Part shown: one piece after another, positions 63,387-64,000 of the stretch | Numbering within the stretch: the first letter of the stretch is position 1 | Layout: each line of letters starts with the position of its first letter | DNA from: Bacteroides sp. 214 | GTDB taxonomy: Bacteria > Bacteroidota > Bacteroidia > Bacteroidales > Bacteroidaceae | Reading direction: 5' to 3' | DNA length: 64,000 nucleotides | NCBI RefSeq assembly: GCF_010501015.1 | Contig: NZ_QVML01000012.1 | Location: forward strand, 1-64,000 | The notes under the pieces: generated by a model | What the model was told of the DNA's origin: nothing | The model's database searches: none | Seen by the model: only the letters and a program-made list of their open reading frames with translations | Position numbers and translations under genes: made by a program

Positions 63387-64000
63387 ATGGAAGAACAGTT
63401 GAAAAAAGTATTAGTACTCGGCTCAGGAGCCTTGAAGATTGGACAAGCAGGTGAGTTTGATTATTCCGGTTCGCAAGCCCTGAAGGCATTAAAGGAAGAA
63501 GGGATTAGTTCGGTACTTGTAAACCCGAACATCGCTACGATTCAAACATCAGAGGGTATTGCAGACACCGTTTATTTTCTACCGGTAACTCCCTATTTCG
63601 TAGAAGAAATCATTAAGAAGGAAAGACCCGATGGTATTTTGCTGGCATTTGGCGGGCAAACTGCGCTGAACTGCGGAACAGAGCTATATACAAATGGTAT
63701 ATTGGCAAAATATGGTGTGCGGGTACTTGGTACTTCGGTAGATGCCATCATGTACACCGAAGACCGTAATCTCTTCGTTAAAAAACTGGACGAAATTGAG
63801 ATGAAAACGCCTATAAGTCAAGCCGTAGAATCTATGGAAGAGGCTATAGCAGCGGCAGAACGTATTGGTTTCCCCATTATGATTCGTTCGGCTTATGCTC
63901 TTGGCGGATTGGGTAGTGGTATTGTACAGAACAAAGAAGAGTTTATTGCTTTGGCAGAGAGCTCATTTGCCTTCTCTAAACAAATTTTGATAGAAGAATC
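63387..64000 (+). CDS. carB: Carbamoyl-phosphate synthase large subunit, 5' part
   Basis: The first 204 codons of carB, cut by the window end. The enzyme makes carbamoyl phosphate for arginine and pyrimidine synthesis. The N-terminal synthetase half is clear: [20 protein letters not shown] at about 10-29, [39 protein letters not shown] and [17 protein letters not shown], the ATP-grasp loop. The [17 protein letters not shown] form is closer, from memory, to eukaryotic CPS II/CAD than to E. coli CarB. No carA (glutaminase) gene lies immediately upstream. Confidence 0.93.
   Translation, partial: MEEQLKKVLVLGSGALKIGQAGEFDYSGSQALKALKEEGISSVLVNPNIATIQTSEGIADTVYFLPVTPYFVEEIIKKERPDGILLAFGGQTALNCGTELYTNGILAKYGVRVLGTSVDAIMYTEDRNLFVKKLDEIEMKTPISQAVESMEEAIAAAERIGFPIMIRSAYALGGLGSGIVQNKEEFIALAESSFAFSKQILIEE

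Overview
The window comes from a chromosome of the order Bacteroidales, probably a Bacteroides-like genus. The basis is repeated matches to the Bacteroidetes promoter form (a TTTG box about 19-20 bases before TAnnTTTG), mostly A-rich leaders instead of strong Shine-Dalgarno sites, and lineage-typical families: Mfa-like fimbrillins, DUF3575, DUF3868 and DUF3857 proteins, a lone RRM protein, and GH3-beta-lactamase fusions. I do not name a species. No prophage, insertion sequence, tRNA or CRISPR array was seen.

Layout. 1-95: 3' end of a 5S rRNA and its terminator. 232-8082: a sensor kinase, then DUF177-rpmF-fabH-era-der, then a convergent MlaEF-type transporter pair, with lptB divergent from it. 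8083-9253: intergenic repeats, a peptidase gene remnant and a small RRM gene. 9254-15088: tig, clpP, clpX, recQ. 15213-24312: a dense run of guaB, three parvulin/SurA-like periplasmic proteins, an OstA/LptA-like protein, a small membrane protein and mutL. 24668-32267: a split 5'-nucleotidase and two tandem GH3-beta-lactamase proteins, the first with a destroyed beta-lactamase active site. 32286-36038: a large TPR/DUF3857/transglutaminase protein. 36316-45339: a leftward fimbria-like operon, DUF3868-DUF3575 followed by three lipoproteins that fuse a fimbrillin domain to a SUMF1 domain. 45752-47145: rplS and a ROK sugar kinase. 47324-53013: a complete ABC efflux system (ATPase, two permeases, adaptor, TolC). 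53160-60770: a secreted nuclease with a T9SS-like tail, two glycosyltransferases, a membrane-anchored TPR regulator, and a DegT aminotransferase with an acyltransferase. 60936-64000: an OmpA-family porin, trpS, and the start of carB behind a leader ORF and terminator.

How the parts relate. Several blocks serve the envelope: lptB and the OstA-like protein for LPS transport, SurA-like proteins for outer-membrane protein folding, MlaEF for lipid transport, NagZ-like enzymes for murein turnover, and the fimbrillin-SUMF1 locus for surface display. tig, clpP and clpX form a protein folding and turnover group.

The most unusual signal is in the gaps. Four intergenic loci (8170-8250, 24331-24411, 36177-36282, 56791-56887) each carry three or four tandem units with an exact 22-base period, followed by an inverted copy that could fold back. 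Two of the four share sequence and the other two do not, yet period, layout and position just downstream of a stop codon are the same in all four.
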